Shown here one piece after another: positions 34,503 through 42,761 of a stretch of 64,000 bases of DNA. Within the stretch, counting starts at the first letter, position 1. The number at the start of each line of letters is the position of its first letter. The notes below the pieces were generated by a model. It searched no databases. It had not been told where the DNA came from and was given only the letters and a program-made list of their open reading frames with translations. The DNA is from Micromonospora musae (GTDB lineage Bacteria; Actinomycetota; Actinomycetes; Mycobacteriales; Micromonosporaceae): the NCBI RefSeq assembly GCF_003626635.1, contig NZ_RAZT01000021.1, positions 38,066 through 102,065 on the forward strand. Direction: 5' to 3'. Made by a program: the position numbers and the translations under genes.

Positions 34503-36496
34503 GGTTCGCGGCTGGTCAGCGCCCGCACGTCCCAGACCCAGACGTCGAGTTCCCGGCGGCCGGGCCCGACCAGCTGCTCGACGGTACGCCGCAGCGGCTC
34601 CACGTTCTGCTGGTCGAAGGGGAGCACCAGGACCGCCGCCCGCCAGTGCCGCAGCTCGTCCAGGGATCGGCGGCGTTGCCGGTCGTCCAGTTTCGGGGTA
34701 CGGCCGGTCGTGGCCACCTCCTGCAGCAGCTCCCCCACGCCGCTGGGCCGACCGCCGAAGCGACCCGGGTCACCGGTGTTGCCGTTGCGCGGCGCGAGGA
34801 AGTACCCGCCCGGAATCTTGAAGTCGAGGTTGGTGGCGGCGGCCCAGCGCATGCCGTTGGTGTTGCCCATGCTGGGCACCGGGATCGGCACCAGCGTCTG
34901 GTCGGGTGCCACGTAGGCCCGCCACCGGTCGGCGGTGATGAACTTCGGCACCGGCGGGCGGGAGACCACGCTCAGCGGCATGGGCGCGATGGGCAGCAGC
35001 GCGAGCACCAGGCCCGCGACGGTGAGCGTCCGGGCAGTACGCCGGTCCGGCAGCCGCAGCGACCAGGCCCGCTCCACGGCGATCGCCAGCAGCACGGCGA
35101 CCACCACCGAGGTGATCAGGCCGAACCGGGTCGGTACCACCGCGTCGAGCAGCGGCAACCGGACCAGCCACTCCCACGGCCCGGTGAGCAGCTCCCGATG
35201 CCACCAGGAGATGCGCTCGCCGAGGGAGAGCACAGCGAACACGGCGCCGGTGGCGGCGAGCGCCCGGACGATCACCTCCCGGCGCAGCCAGAGCACGATG
35301 CCGACGGTGAGCAGCGTGAGGCTCCACCCGAGGAACGCGTTCTCCTCCGAGTAGTTCGGGGCCAGGCCGACGTTCGCCCGCTCGTTGCCGCCGAGCGTCG
35401 GCGAGCCGGGGGCGAAGAAGGCGGCGATGTCGTTGCCGTAGTCGCGCACCGCGTCGCTGAGCCCGTGGTACGCCATCGGCCCCGCGAACTGGATGTAGAG
35501 CGGGTACGCCAGCAGCGCGCCGGCCAGCGCCGCGCACGCGCCGAGCCCCACGGCCAGCGGCCGCCACGCCGCCGCCCAGCGGTGCGGCTCCTGCACGACC
35601 ATCGCGATCAGGAACATCCCGCAGGTCAGCGCGGTGAAGAGGAGGATCTCCTCGTTGATGAACGCCTGCGCGGTGACCAGGAGGGCGAGCAGCAGTCCGT
35701 CCCGGACCGGCCGCCGGGTGCGGGTGAGCACGAGCACCCGCCAGACGATGAACGGCAACAGGTACTGGCTGATGATGTTCGGGTGCCAGTTGGCGTGCGA
35801 GAGCATCGCCGGGGAGAAGCCGCAGAGCCACCCGCCGACCGCCGCGGCCAGCCGGTTGCGCACCAGGTGCCGGGAGAGCACGTGGTACCAGGCGGCGGCG
35901 GTGCCGGCGAGGCCGAGCGTGACCAGCAGCACGAAGGAGACCGCGGGACCGAAGAGGAGGGTCACCGGCACCATCGGGATGCCCAACGCCAGGATGGCGG
36001 TGTTGGCCATCAGGTTGACGCCGTCGGGGTAGTTGAACTGTTCGGTGTAGAACGGGAACTCGCCGTGCAGCACCACCCGTACGGAGTGCGCGAGGAAGAA
36101 CTGCACCTGGGCCGGGTCGCTGCTGTAGAGCGACGCGACCCGGCCGGCCGGGTCCATCCAGATCCGACTGGTCACCCAGAGCGCGGCGAGCAGGAAGGCG
36201 GCGTACACGGCGAGGTTCTGCCGGCGGGGACTCCACCGCCACCGTCGGGCGGGCACCGGCACGGGCGCCGCGACGTCGGCGCGGGTCGCACCGGTGGCGC
36301 GGTCGGCCTCCTCGGCCGGCGGCCGGCCGGCCTCCGTAACGGGTGGCGCATCGATGGTGGCGACCGCCGTCGCGCCGTCGCGCACTCCGCCGCCGACGCC
36401 GTCCACGCCGGCGCAGGCGAGGCTCCGATCGGGTCGGACGCCCGCGGCGGCGTCGTTATCCAGGGCGGATGCGGCGCGGGGCTCGACAGACGTCAC
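34499..36496 (-). CDS. GT-C-like polytopic membrane protein 3 (665 aa)
   Basis: Longest of the three paralogues, with an extra 80-residue Asp/Ala/Pro-rich cytosolic N-terminus before the first helix (about 92-110). Shared motifs are DPAQVQFFLAHSVR, NYPDGVNLMANTA, LFGPAVSF, GFSPAMLSHANWH, INEEILLF, YPLYIQFAGPMAYHG, IPGGYFLAP and ELRHWRAAVLVL...WVWDVRAL. The conserved first-loop D and the NxPxGxNxMANT block are the best candidates for an active site facing outside. The GTG start is followed by a dubious low-complexity lead; a TAGACT box lies 9 bp upstream. It begins the operon with paralogue 2 and diverges from a lipoprotein gene. Confidence 0.72.
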   Translation of the reverse strand: MTSVEPRAASALDNDAAAGVRPDRSLACAGVDGVGGGVRDGATAVATIDAPPVTEAGRPPAEEADRATGATRADVAAPVPVPARRWRWSPRRQNLAVYAAFLLAALWVTSRIWMDPAGRVASLYSSDPAQVQFFLAHSVRVVLHGEFPFYTEQFNYPDGVNLMANTAILALGIPMVPVTLLFGPAVSFVLLVTLGLAGTAAAWYHVLSRHLVRNRLAAAVGGWLCGFSPAMLSHANWHPNIISQYLLPFIVWRVLVLTRTRRPVRDGLLLALLVTAQAFINEEILLFTALTCGMFLIAMVVQEPHRWAAAWRPLAVGLGACAALAGALLAYPLYIQFAGPMAYHGLSDAVRDYGNDIAAFFAPGSPTLGGNERANVGLAPNYSEENAFLGWSLTLLTVGIVLWLRREVIVRALAATGAVFAVLSLGERISWWHRELLTGPWEWLVRLPLLDAVVPTRFGLITSVVVAVLLAIAVERAWSLRLPDRRTARTLTVAGLVLALLPIAPMPLSVVSRPPVPKFITADRWRAYVAPDQTLVPIPVPSMGNTNGMRWAAATNLDFKIPGGYFLAPRNGNTGDPGRFGGRPSGVGELLQEVATTGRTPKLDDRQRRRSLDELRHWRAAVLVLPFDQQNVEPLRRTVEQLVGPGRRELDVWVWDVRALTSREP

Positions 36497-36505
36497 AGTC
36501 GGCGG

Positions 36506-36511
36506 AGTCTA
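36506..36511 (-). promoter_or_regulatory. -10 box TAGACT of GT-C-like gene 3
   Basis: TAGACT on the minus strand, 9 bp before the GTG, without a Shine-Dalgarno. A nearly leaderless transcript is likely. Confidence 0.35.
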
Positions 36512-36623
36512 CCCGAGCGGCGAAAAGGTGGAAAAACCGTGGTGTCGGTCCTTTGTGGTGTGCCGTCCGGTGCGCACGGCTGGTCCGGCACGAGGTGCTG
36601 CGTCATGTTGGTCGGACATCTCG

Positions 36624-36629
36624 TACTAT
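36624..36629 (+). promoter_or_regulatory. -10 box TACTAT upstream of the lipoprotein gene
   Basis: TACTAT matches the actinobacterial -10 consensus well and lies 22 bp before the GTG. It would give a short leader that includes the GAGGG ribosome binding site. Confidence 0.4.
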
Positions 36630-36651
36630 GGCGCTTCCGACGTGAGGGCGA

Positions 36652-37863
36652 GTGATCGGGGGCGTACAGGTGGCTCCAGTCCGCCGACGCGGCACGACGG
36701 CCACCGCGCTGCTGGCCGTGCTGCTGGCCGTGACCGCCTGCGGTCCGGTCGCCGACCGTCGCCCCGGCGATCTGCGGGTCGGCTACGACAGTCTGGACGG
36801 CACGCTCGCGAGCTGGCCGCCGCAGGGCGACCTCGCCGGCGACGCTTCGGCGACCGCCGCGGTGACCGACGCGGTACGCGACTGGCGGTCACCGGCCGAC
36901 GACCGGGTGCACCTGGCCTCCTCCGGCATCCTCTTCTCCGGCCGGGTCGACGGCGCGCCGCTGGCCCTGGTCGCAGCCGACGTGCCCGGCCACAGCGCCT
37001 CGTGGCTGCTGCAGCTCACCCGCGACGGCGACCGTTACGTCGTCGCGCGGGCCGCCGAGTACACCGACCCCGGCTACCTCGTCTACTCCGACGTGTTGCC
37101 GGTGCTGACCGCGGCCGGGCGCCGCTACCTGGTCTCCGACCGGGTGCGACGCCTCCTGGGGCCGGACGGGAAGGCGTTGGCGACCAAGGACGGCATCAGC
37201 GCGCCCGCCGAGGTGCCGGCCTGCCGCGCGGTGCCGGTGACGGCCAGCCTGCGGAGCACCGAGTCGTTGCCCCGGGGCCGGGAGGCGCAGCGCCTGCTCG
37301 ACCTCGGCACGGGCCTCGACGACCCGCGCTACCCGCTGGTCGACGACGCGACCGGCTCCGGTCGGCGGGCACTGACCGGGCTCGACACCTGTGCGCTCGC
37401 CGGGGAGCGGGGGCCGTTCGGCAGTATCCCGCGCCGGATCGGCGACCGGGACGCGCCGGGCTCGGTGCCGGAGTCGTGGCCGATGGTGAAGGTGGCGGTC
37501 CGGTCGCTCGGCGAGCTGACCCTCGGCCGGGGTGAGCCGGGCGAGCTGGAGCAGCTCACCTGGCAGAGCGCCACCGACACGATGACCGCCGTGGTGTACC
37601 GGCCGCCCGGTGGCGGCCCCCCGGTGCTCTCCCCCGCCGATCGGGTCGGCCCGCTGCAGGCCTACCGGCTGCCCGTGCCCGACCAGCCGCTGACGGTGCT
37701 GAGCTGGCGTTCGACGCGGGACAGCTCCCTGTCGGTGGCACCGGGCACGCCCCTGCTGGTGGAGCGACCGGGGCTGGTGGTGATGTCGGAGCCGGAGCGG
37801 CCCGAGACGGTGAGCCTGGCGGGCACGGAGAAGACCCACTACCGGTCGGTCGGCGGTCGCTGA
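36652..37863 (+). CDS. Putative lipoprotein of unknown function (403 aa)
   Basis: A secreted lipoprotein with a basic N-terminus, hydrophobic core and lipobox ending AVTAC near residue 30. The mature part is mostly beta-rich and has an ACRAV and a DTCAL cysteine that may pair. No domain is recognised. Short stretches such as SWLLQLTRDGDRYVVARAAEY suggest repeated beta hairpins. A GTG at 36670 is an alternative start; 36652 has GAGGG 5-8 nt upstream. It is divergent from the GT-C pair and converges on dxs across a strong hairpin. Position at the edge of the GT-C/propeller block makes a shared surface function possible but untested. Confidence 0.72.
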   Translation: MIGGVQVAPVRRRGTTATALLAVLLAVTACGPVADRRPGDLRVGYDSLDGTLASWPPQGDLAGDASATAAVTDAVRDWRSPADDRVHLASSGILFSGRVDGAPLALVAADVPGHSASWLLQLTRDGDRYVVARAAEYTDPGYLVYSDVLPVLTAAGRRYLVSDRVRRLLGPDGKALATKDGISAPAEVPACRAVPVTASLRSTESLPRGREAQRLLDLGTGLDDPRYPLVDDATGSGRRALTGLDTCALAGERGPFGSIPRRIGDRDAPGSVPESWPMVKVAVRSLGELTLGRGEPGELEQLTWQSATDTMTAVVYRPPGGGPPVLSPADRVGPLQAYRLPVPDQPLTVLSWRSTRDSSLSVAPGTPLLVERPGLVVMSEPERPETVSLAGTEKTHYRSVGGR

Positions 37864-38059
37864 CCCGCGCTGCGGAGCCCGTGCCCCGTCCCGGCCGATA
37901 AGCCGTCGCCCGACCGCGCGCCCGTCCCCTGTGGCGCGTACCGGCCCGTCGGCCGTCGCCGACGGCTCGCGTGCCAGGGAGCCCGCAGCACGTCCCGGCC
38001 CACCGGCCGCCGCTGACGGCCTGTCGCGGGCCCGGGGGGCCGTCCGCACCGGAACGTGC

Positions 38060-38093
38060 GACGGCGGGCGCCCCGTCCGGGGCGCCCGCCGTC
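38060..38093. terminator. Perfect GC-rich hairpin between lipoprotein gene and dxs
   Basis: Sixteen-bp arms (GACGGCGGGCGCCCCG and complement) are separated by 2 nt, giving a very stable stem-loop 8 bp from the dxs stop. It probably ends dxs transcription and blocks read-through from the convergent lipoprotein gene. The remaining 37864-38050 is GC-rich and holds no recognisable gene. Confidence 0.65.
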
Positions 38094-38100
38094 GTCGGAC

Positions 38101-40053
38101 TCAGTTCTGCGCGGCCTTGTCGCCGGCGGGGACGCGCACCTGATCGACCGACGCGCCGTCGAGCCCCGAGATCCAACCGGTGACGTCCCGGGCCACGTCC
38201 TGCGCGGTGAGCCGCAGGTCGGCGAGGATCTGGGCCCGGGTGCCGTGCGGATGCCAGTCCGCCGGCACGCCGAGGTCGCGCAGCGGCACCCGGACGTCCG
38301 CGTCCCGCATCGCCTGGGCGAGCGCGTCACCGACGCCGCCGATCCGCACGCCGTCCTCGACGGTGACCACGAGCCGGTGCGCGGCGGCCAGCTCGACCAG
38401 TTCGGTCGGGACCGGTCGGACCCAGCGCGGGTCGACCACCGTCACGCCGTAGCCCTGCTCGGCGACCCGGGCGGCGACCTCCATGCCGAGGTGGCCGAAG
38501 GCGCCCACCGCGACCAGCAGGACGTCGGTGCGCGCCGACTCGGTCAGCACGTCGACCGTGCCGACCCGGCGCACGGCGGGCAGGTCGCCGGCGACCGCGC
38601 CGGTCGGGAAACGGAGCAGAGTGGGGCCGTCGTCGACGGCCGTCGCCTCGCGCAGCTCCTCGCGGAGCGTGGCGGCGTCCCGGGGAGCGGCGATGCGCAG
38701 GCCGGGCACGACGCCGAAGACCGACATGTCCCAGATGCCGTAGTGGCTCGGCCCGTCCGGGCCGGTGACGCCGGCGCGGTCGAGGACGAAGGTCACCGGG
38801 AGCTTGTGCATCGCCACGTCCAGCAGGACCTGGTCGAAGGCCCGGTTGAGGAAGGTCGCGTAGACCGCCACGACCGGGTGCAGCCCGCCGAGCGCGAGGC
38901 CGGCCGCCGAGGTGACGGCGTGCTGCTCGGCGATGCCGACGTCGTACACCCGCTCCGGGTACTTGCGGGCGAGGGTGGCGATGCCGGTCGGCTCGGCCAT
39001 GGCGGCGGTGATGCCCACCACGTCGGGCCGCTCGTCGGCGATCGCGACCAGCTCGTCGGCGAAGACGTGGGTCCACTTCACCGACGGGGCGGCCGTCGCC
39101 TTGCCGGTGGCGATGTCGAAGGCGCCGGGGCCGTGGAAGCAGTCCGCCTCGTCCTCCTCGGCCGGGCGGTAGCCGTACCCCTTCCGGGTGACGGCGTGCA
39201 CGATCACCGGCCCACCGAAGTTCTTCGCCGCCCGCAGCGCGCCCTCGACGGCGGCGACGTCGTGCCCGTCGACCGGGCCGACGTACTTGATGCCGAGGTC
39301 CTCGAACATCGCCTGCGGGGCGACCGCGTCCTTGATGCCCTTCTTGACCGCGTGCAGCACCTCGTACATCGGCTTGCCGACCAGCGGGGTCGAACCGAGG
39401 GCGTCCTTGACCGTGTCGAGGACCTTCTCGTAGCCGGGGTTGAGGCGCAGCGAGGAGAGGTGGTCGGCGAGACCACCGATGGTCGGCGAGTAGGAGCGGC
39501 CGTTGTCGTTGACCACGATGACGAGGGGGTTGCGGGCGGTGGCGATGTTGTTGAGCGCCTCCCAGCACATGCCGCCGGTGAGCGCCCCGTCGCCGACCAC
39601 GGCGACCACCGAGCGCGATTCGCCGCGCAGCGCGTACGCCTTGGCCAGGCCGTCGGCGTACGACAGGGCGGTCGAGGCGTGCGAGTTCTCGATCAGGTCG
39701 TGCTCGCTCTCCGCCTGGCTGGGGTAGCCGGAGAGACCGCCACGCTGGCGCAGTTTGTCGAACCCGGCCTGCCGACCGGTGAGGATCTTGTGCACGTACG
39801 CCTGGTGGCCGGTGTCGAACAGGAGCCGGTCCCGGGGGGAGTCGAAGACCCGGTGCATGGCGAGGGTCAGCTCCACCACGCCGAGGTTGGGCCCGATGTG
39901 CCCGCCGGTGCGGGACACCTTCGCGATGAGGAAGTCACGGATCTCGGCGGCGAGGAGCTCCAACTGCTCGGCGGACATCCGCTTGACGTCCTGCGGACCG
40001 CGCACCTTCGCCAGCAGTTGGCTGTGGTTGGCCGTGTCCTGTTCAACACTCAT
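38101..40053 (-). CDS. dxs: 1-deoxy-D-xylulose-5-phosphate synthase
   Basis: Thiamine-diphosphate enzyme that condenses pyruvate and glyceraldehyde 3-phosphate, the first step of the MEP isoprenoid pathway. The 650-residue protein has FDTGHQAYVHKI near residue 80, the ThDP motif VGDGALTGG...NDN (about 154-184), and the central-domain YDVGIAEQHAV and DRAGVTGPDGPSHYG stretches. Length is standard. The ATG at 40051-40053 has no Shine-Dalgarno, but a TAGACT box lies 8 bp upstream. M. tuberculosis dxs1 lies in the same neighbourhood downstream of rnd. Supplies precursors for quinones and polyprenyl carriers. Confidence 0.97.
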   Translation of the reverse strand: MSVEQDTANHSQLLAKVRGPQDVKRMSAEQLELLAAEIRDFLIAKVSRTGGHIGPNLGVVELTLAMHRVFDSPRDRLLFDTGHQAYVHKILTGRQAGFDKLRQRGGLSGYPSQAESEHDLIENSHASTALSYADGLAKAYALRGESRSVVAVVGDGALTGGMCWEALNNIATARNPLVIVVNDNGRSYSPTIGGLADHLSSLRLNPGYEKVLDTVKDALGSTPLVGKPMYEVLHAVKKGIKDAVAPQAMFEDLGIKYVGPVDGHDVAAVEGALRAAKNFGGPVIVHAVTRKGYGYRPAEEDEADCFHGPGAFDIATGKATAAPSVKWTHVFADELVAIADERPDVVGITAAMAEPTGIATLARKYPERVYDVGIAEQHAVTSAAGLALGGLHPVVAVYATFLNRAFDQVLLDVAMHKLPVTFVLDRAGVTGPDGPSHYGIWDMSVFGVVPGLRIAAPRDAATLREELREATAVDDGPTLLRFPTGAVAGDLPAVRRVGTVDVLTESARTDVLLVAVGAFGHLGMEVAARVAEQGYGVTVVDPRWVRPVPTELVELAAAHRLVVTVEDGVRIGGVGDALAQAMRDADVRVPLRDLGVPADWHPHGTRAQILADLRLTAQDVARDVTGWISGLDGASVDQVRVPAGDKAAQN

Positions 40054-40061
40054 GACCGCAG

Positions 40062-40067
40062 AGTCTA
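40062..40067 (-). promoter_or_regulatory. -10 box TAGACT of dxs
   Basis: TAGACT on the minus strand, 8 bp before the ATG, without a Shine-Dalgarno. Consistent with a leaderless or nearly leaderless mRNA. Confidence 0.4.
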
Positions 40068-40146
40068 TCGGCCATCCGTCACTTCGCAGCCGGGCCCGAC
40101 CGACGCCCGTCCCGGCGCCCGGGCGGCGGGCCCACCGAACAGCTGG

Positions 40147-41358
40147 TCAGGTGACGATCCGCAGCCGACGGGGGGAAATCGCCGGGGTGGCGCGCGGCCC
40201 GGGCCCGGAGGGGGTCCAGGAGCCGAGGACGGCCGCCCGGGCCGCGCCGGTCACCGACCGGATCGAACCGGGCAGACCATGCCAGGAGAGCCAGCCCAGC
40301 AGGGCGAAGGCGTACGCCTCCTTCGCCTGCGCCGGCACGCCCAGCTCGTCGGTCGTACGCAGCCGCCAGCGTCCCGCCCCCAGCTCGGTGAGCCGGGCCC
40401 GCAGCGTCGGATTGCGCACTCCACCGCCGGAGGCGATGACCTCGGTCACCCGGTGCCGGTCGCACTCGGCGGCCACCACCCGGGCGGTCAACTCGGTGAG
40501 CGTGGCCAGTACGTCGTCGGCCGCGACGGGTTCGCCGAGCGCGGCGAGCTTCTCGTCCAGGTAGCCGGCGTGGAACAGCTCCTTGCCTGTCGATTTCGGC
40601 GGCGGTGCGGCGTAGTACGGCTCGGCGAGGAGCTCGTCAAGCAGGCCCGGATGCACCCGGCCGGCCGCCGCCCGAACGCCGTCGAGATCACAGGGCCGGT
40701 CGAGGAGCCGACGGGCGGCGGCGTCGAGCAGCGCGTTCGCCGGCCCGATGTCGTACCCGAGCACGGGCGCGCCCGGGGCGACCACGGTGAGGTTGGCGAT
40801 TCCGCCGAGGTTCAGGGCGGCCCGGGGCGCGTTCGCGGCGGGCCCGGCGCTGCCCGACGGCTCGGTCGCCGGTCCGGCCGAGGCGTCGGGGGCGAGCAGC
40901 AGGGCGTCGAAGGCCGGTACCAGCGGCGCGCCCTGCCCGCCGGCCGCGATGTCCGCCGAGCGCAGGTCGCTGAGCACCGGTACGCCCACCCGGGCGGCGA
41001 CCCGGGCCACCGCGCCGAGCTGGAGGGTGCCCCGGGCCACGCCGTCCTGCACCCAGTGGAAGACGGTCTGCCCCGGTGACACCACGAGGTCGGCGTGGCC
41101 ACCGGCCAGCTCCGTGCCGAGCGCCGCCGCCTCGGCGAAGACGTCCCCGAGCAGGTTGTCCAGCCGGCAGACCGCCTCGATCGTGGTGGCCGCCGGCGGC
41201 AGCAGCGCGCCGATGCGGGCGCGCAGCTCGTCGTCGTAGTCGAGGCCCCGGTGCCCGAGCGGCCGCAGCCGGAGCGTCTCCCCGTCGACGGTGAACTCCG
41301 CCGCCGCCACGTCCACCCCGTCGTACGAGGTCCCCGACATCAACCCGACGATCTTCAC
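40147..41358 (-). CDS. anmK: Anhydro-N-acetylmuramic acid kinase
   Basis: AnmK phosphorylates and opens 1,6-anhydro-MurNAc to MurNAc-6-phosphate during cell-wall recycling. The 403-residue protein starts with the ATP-binding GLMSGTSYDGVD (5-16) and has HxxGQTV-like SPGQTVFHWVQ, the SDLRSADIAAGGQGAPLV loop, NLGGIANLT, DIGPANALLDA and a C-terminal ASGGGVRNPTL. The GTG start lies 6 bp behind a TAGCCT box with no Shine-Dalgarno. The gene is an isolated unit between dxs and the RNA methyltransferase; the partner etherase MurQ is not in the window. Confidence 0.95.
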   Translation of the reverse strand: MKIVGLMSGTSYDGVDVAAAEFTVDGETLRLRPLGHRGLDYDDELRARIGALLPPAATTIEAVCRLDNLLGDVFAEAAALGTELAGGHADLVVSPGQTVFHWVQDGVARGTLQLGAVARVAARVGVPVLSDLRSADIAAGGQGAPLVPAFDALLLAPDASAGPATEPSGSAGPAANAPRAALNLGGIANLTVVAPGAPVLGYDIGPANALLDAAARRLLDRPCDLDGVRAAAGRVHPGLLDELLAEPYYAAPPPKSTGKELFHAGYLDEKLAALGEPVAADDVLATLTELTARVVAAECDRHRVTEVIASGGGVRNPTLRARLTELGAGRWRLRTTDELGVPAQAKEAYAFALLGWLSWHGLPGSIRSVTGAARAAVLGSWTPSGPGPRATPAISPRRLRIVT

Positions 41359-41364
41359 GCCCGC

Positions 41365-41370
41365 AGGCTA
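41365..41370 (-). promoter_or_regulatory. -10 box TAGCCT of anmK
   Basis: TAGCCT on the minus strand, 6-bp spacer, GTG start, no Shine-Dalgarno. Leaderless promoter. Confidence 0.5.
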
Positions 41371-41403
41371 ACCCCCCGTACCACCCGCCGGGAGCCACCG
41401 GTC

Positions 41404-41458
41404 GATCATGAGGTTGCCGGGGCGGATCGGTGCGCGATCCCCCGCCAACCTCATGATC
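41404..41458. repeat. Interspersed palindromic repeat, copy 2
   Basis: Arms 41404-41422 and 41440-41458 match in 18 of 19 positions (core GATCATGAGGTTG, then CCGGGG against GCGGGG) around a 17-nt loop. The spacing from CATGAGG to CCTCATG is 42 bp, as in the other two copies. The right arm runs into the stop codon of the methyltransferase gene. Confidence 0.9.
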
Positions 41459-42761
41459 AGCGGGACGAGGGGGGCAGCAGCAGGCCGACCAGCTCGACGT
41501 GCTGGGTCATCGGGAACAGGTCGAACCCGCGCAGCGCGGCCAGCCGCCAGCCCGACTCGGCGAACGTGCGTACGTCCCGGGCGAAGGCGGCCGGGTCGCA
41601 GGCCACGTACCCGACCGCGCGCGGCCCGGCGGCGACCAGTTCGCGCACCACCCGGGAGCCGGCCCCGGTACGCGGCGGATCGAGCACCACCACGTCGACC
41701 GGGCCGGTGATCCGCCGGCGGGCCAGCGCGGTCTCCACCCGGGCCGCGACCACCTCGACGCGGGGCAGGTCGGAGAGGTTCTGCCGGGCCGCGGCGACGC
41801 CCTGCTCGGCCGCCTCGACCAGGGTGACCCGGCCGGTGTCGCCGACCCGGCCGGCCAGCGCGGCGGCGAAGAGTCCCGCACCGCCGTACAGGTCCCACGC
41901 CCGCTCACCGGGCTGCGGGTCGACCAGCTCCAGCACCGCGCCGACCAGGGCGTCGGTCGCGGCGGGGTGCACCTGCCAGAAGGCGGTCGCCGGGAGCGTC
42001 CACTCCCGTCCGGCGGCCACCTCGCGGACCGTCGCCGGCCCCTCGACGGTGCTGGCGACCCCGTCGACCACCGTCGCGACGGCCACGTCGCCCCCGGTGG
42101 AGGCGACCGTCTCGACCGCGTCGGCGTCCGGCCAGCGGGCGCCGCTCGCGCTCAGCACCGGCAGGCTCTGGATCGCCGGGTGGGCGATCAGGCAACGGTC
42201 GATCGGCACCACCTCGTGCGAGCGGTGCTTGAGCAGACCCGCCCGGTCAGCCGCGTCCACCGCGTAGCGGACCCGGGAGCGCCAGCCCAGCGAGCCGCCG
42301 GGCAGCGCCTCGACCCGTACGCCGAGGCCGTCGAGCTCGGTCTCCGTCAACCCGCCCAGGCGGCTCAGCTGCTCCCGCACCACGGCGGCCTTCCACTCGA
42401 GCTGCGCCGCGGGTGCCACGTGTTGCAGGTCACAGCCACCGCACTGGCCCGGCCGGGCGTACGGGCAGGGGGCCGGCACCCGGTCGGGCGAGGCGTCCAG
42501 CACCGTGACCGCGTCGGCCCGGACGAACCCCCGGTGCACCTCGGTCACCTCGGCGACGACCCGCTCCCCGGGCAGGGCGTGCCGGACGAAGACCACCTGC
42601 CCGTCCACGCGGGCCACGCAGTGCCCGCCGGGGGCCACCGGGCCGACGGTGAGCTCGACCCGCTCCGCCTCGGCGAGACCACGCTCCCCGGCCACCTCGC
42701 GGTCCGGGGCCGAACCGGGGTCGCGTCCCACAGTGCCGGGGTCCTGGTGCGGCTCAGCCAC
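41457..42761 (-). CDS. TrmA/RlmD-family 23S rRNA (uracil-5-)-methyltransferase
   Basis: SAM-dependent methyltransferase that makes 5-methyluridine in RNA. It has an N-terminal TRAM domain (VELTVGPVAPGGHCVARVDG), iron-sulfur cysteines in CPYARPGQCGGC, a SAM-binding DLYGGAGLFAAAL, DPPRTGAG and the nucleophile in VACDPAAFARD. Whether the target is 23S rRNA or tRNA cannot be decided here. The GTG at 42759-42761 is preferred: GGGAG lies 5 nt upstream, while GTGs at 42767 and 42782 lack a properly placed site. It overlaps the upstream permease gene by 8 bp, so the two are probably co-transcribed. Its stop codon lies in palindromic repeat copy 2. Confidence 0.92.
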   Translation of the reverse strand: MAEPHQDPGTVGRDPGSAPDREVAGERGLAEAERVELTVGPVAPGGHCVARVDGQVVFVRHALPGERVVAEVTEVHRGFVRADAVTVLDASPDRVPAPCPYARPGQCGGCDLQHVAPAAQLEWKAAVVREQLSRLGGLTETELDGLGVRVEALPGGSLGWRSRVRYAVDAADRAGLLKHRSHEVVPIDRCLIAHPAIQSLPVLSASGARWPDADAVETVASTGGDVAVATVVDGVASTVEGPATVREVAAGREWTLPATAFWQVHPAATDALVGAVLELVDPQPGERAWDLYGGAGLFAAALAGRVGDTGRVTLVEAAEQGVAAARQNLSDLPRVEVVAARVETALARRRITGPVDVVVLDPPRTGAGSRVVRELVAAGPRAVGYVACDPAAFARDVRTFAESGWRLAALRGFDLFPMTQHVELVGLLLPPSSR

